Positions 32,664 to 33,300 of a stretch of 33,300 bases of DNA are shown piece by piece (positions within the stretch are counted from its first letter, which is position 1; every line of letters starts with the position of its first letter). The notes under the pieces were generated by a model. That model was not told the origin of the DNA. It saw only the letters and a program-made list of their open reading frames with translations, and searched no databases. The position numbers were made by a program, and so were the translations under genes. Source of the stretch: Belnapia moabensis DSM 16746 (GTDB lineage: Bacteria; Pseudomonadota; Alphaproteobacteria; Acetobacterales; Acetobacteraceae); contig NZ_JQKB01000056.1 of NCBI RefSeq assembly GCF_000745835.1, forward strand, positions 1-33,300, given 5' to 3'.

Positions 32664-32989
32664 TGAGGTGGTCCCCGGATTTCGGACAGGCGGGTAAGCT
32701 CGGTTCGCCTGTGAGAAGGACGGACCCGGATGACGGGCAAGCGGACGCGGTACTCGGCGGATTTCAAGGCGAAGGTGGCGCTGGAGGCGCTGCGGGGTGA
32801 GCTGACGACGGCGCAGCTGGCGGTGAAGCACAGCATTCACCAGACGATGGTGGGCGAGTGGAAGCGGCAGGCCATGGAGGGGCTGACGGCGGTATTCTCC
32901 GGCAAGGCGGCGGCGCCGGAGAGCGCGAAGGCGGCCGAGGCTGAGGTTGAGAAGCTGCACGCGAAGATCGGGCAGCTGGTGGTGGAACG
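32664..32989 (+). mobile_element. IS3-family element, left part only
   Basis: It begins with TGAGGTGGTCCCCGG, which has the TG... form of IS3-family terminal repeats, and interrupts the DraG-like stump. It contains an orfA start and is itself cut at about 32989 by an IS5-family end. The orfB and right terminal repeat are absent from the window; they could continue beyond the IS5-family element. Confidence 0.6.
32730..32989 (+). pseudogene. IS3-family transposase OrfA, interrupted
   Basis: ATG 32730 starts a typical OrfA: KRTRYSADFKAKVALEALRG, LTTAQLAVKHSIHQTMVGEW (helix-turn-helix), then a leucine-zipper-like helix EAEVEKLHAKIGQLVVER. The family normally continues VERDFLxKA, but after VVER the sequence changes to the terminal repeat of the inserted IS5-family element. 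The open frame to 33185 is a chimera. About 86 of the usual 90-100 codons remain. Confidence 0.8.
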
Positions 32990-33300
32990 GGCTCTGTTGC
33001 ACAAATGGCCTGAGGGGGATTCATCTCGTGAATCCAGCGTGATAGCTGGACGGCATGAGCAGACCGACACCGCCGACTTACAAGACCAGGAACTGGCCTG
33101 CCTACAGCGACGGGCTCAAGCGACGCGGCTCGCTAACGATCTGGCTCGATCTCGAGATGACCTGGGAAGCCGCGCCGACCGGTAAACGGGGCCGACAGCC
33201 CCTCTATAGCGATGCTGCTGTCCAGACCTGCCTGACCATGAAGGTGCTGTTCGGCATGGCGCTGCGCCAGACGACTGGCTTCGTCGAGAGCCTCCTGCGG
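32990..33300 (+). mobile_element. IS5-family (IS903-like) element, left end, continues past the window
   Basis: GGCTCTGTTGCACAAA at 32990-33005 matches the terminal inverted repeat style of IS903-group elements (GGCTTTGTTGCAxAAA). It abuts the broken IS3 orfA, and a transposase starts 50 bases inside it. The right end and the target duplication cannot be seen. Confidence 0.75.
33055..33300 (+). CDS. IS5-family transposase, N-terminal part (runs off the window)
   Basis: The ATG at 33055 opens 82 codons to the window edge: YKTRNWPAYSDGLKRRGSLT, IWLDLEMTWEA, then GKRGRQPLYSDAAVQTCLTM and LFGMALRQTTGFVESLL. This is the usual N-terminal region (DUF772-like) of IS5/IS903-type transposases, ahead of the DDE domain, which lies outside. 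The frame is intact as far as seen, so the element may be active. Confidence 0.85.
   Translation, partial: MSRPTPPTYKTRNWPAYSDGLKRRGSLTIWLDLEMTWEAAPTGKRGRQPLYSDAAVQTCLTMKVLFGMALRQTTGFVESLLR

Overview
The window is high-GC, densely packed bacterial DNA. Codon use, an HWE-type kinase remnant and the insertion-sequence families suggest an alphaproteobacterium, most likely an Acetobacteraceae/Roseomonas-like organism. This is an inference from sequence character; no rRNA or other taxonomic marker is present.

Layout. Positions 1-935 hold a 5'-truncated IS110-family transposase, a possible orphan coding remnant and a short palindrome. Positions 936-3152 (+) encode a 738-aa RTX (haemolysin-type Ca2+-binding repeat) protein. 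A poorly resolved, possibly frame-disrupted envelope protein gene converges on it from the minus strand (to 3791). Positions 3800-26268 form one 22.5-kb minus-strand gene cluster of ten genes. Every junction is an overlap or a gap of at most about 14 bases, so it is very probably one operon. Positions 26269-27721 are an intergenic stretch followed by scrambled IS3-family fragments and a perfect 12-bp inverted repeat. Positions 27906-30269 (+) encode a membrane hybrid histidine kinase, followed by a broken HWE-kinase remnant. Positions 31069-32445 (-) encode a cytochrome P450. The right edge is an ADP-ribosylglycohydrolase stump cut by an IS3-family element, itself cut by an IS5-family element that runs off the window.

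The main interest is the 22.5-kb cluster. In transcription order it encodes: a CHASE2-type membrane sensor with a degenerate kinase core; a single-domain response regulator; a CapC/PgsC-like multi-helix membrane protein fused to a roughly 680-residue extra domain; an 848-aa envelope protein of unknown family; a Tat-type exported protein with a His/Asp/Glu pattern suggesting a metal-dependent amidohydrolase; a 1708-aa secreted protein with a helical-repeat middle and a C-terminal outer-membrane beta-barrel; a 1388-aa CapB/PgsB-like Mur-ligase-fold amide ligase with a large helical-repeat N-terminal half; and a GAF-PAS-PAS hybrid kinase, a response regulator and an HPt protein. The CapB and CapC signatures are the core of poly-gamma-glutamate synthases. 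The outer-membrane barrel, periplasmic proteins and hydrolase are parts expected of a Gram-negative trans-envelope polymer export machine. My reading is an undescribed or little-described poly-gamma-glutamate-like (polyamide) synthesis and secretion system under two-component control. The ligase and membrane signatures are seen in the sequence; polymer identity and export are inference. No CapA/PgsA-like metallophosphatase and no glycosyltransferase were recognised in the window.
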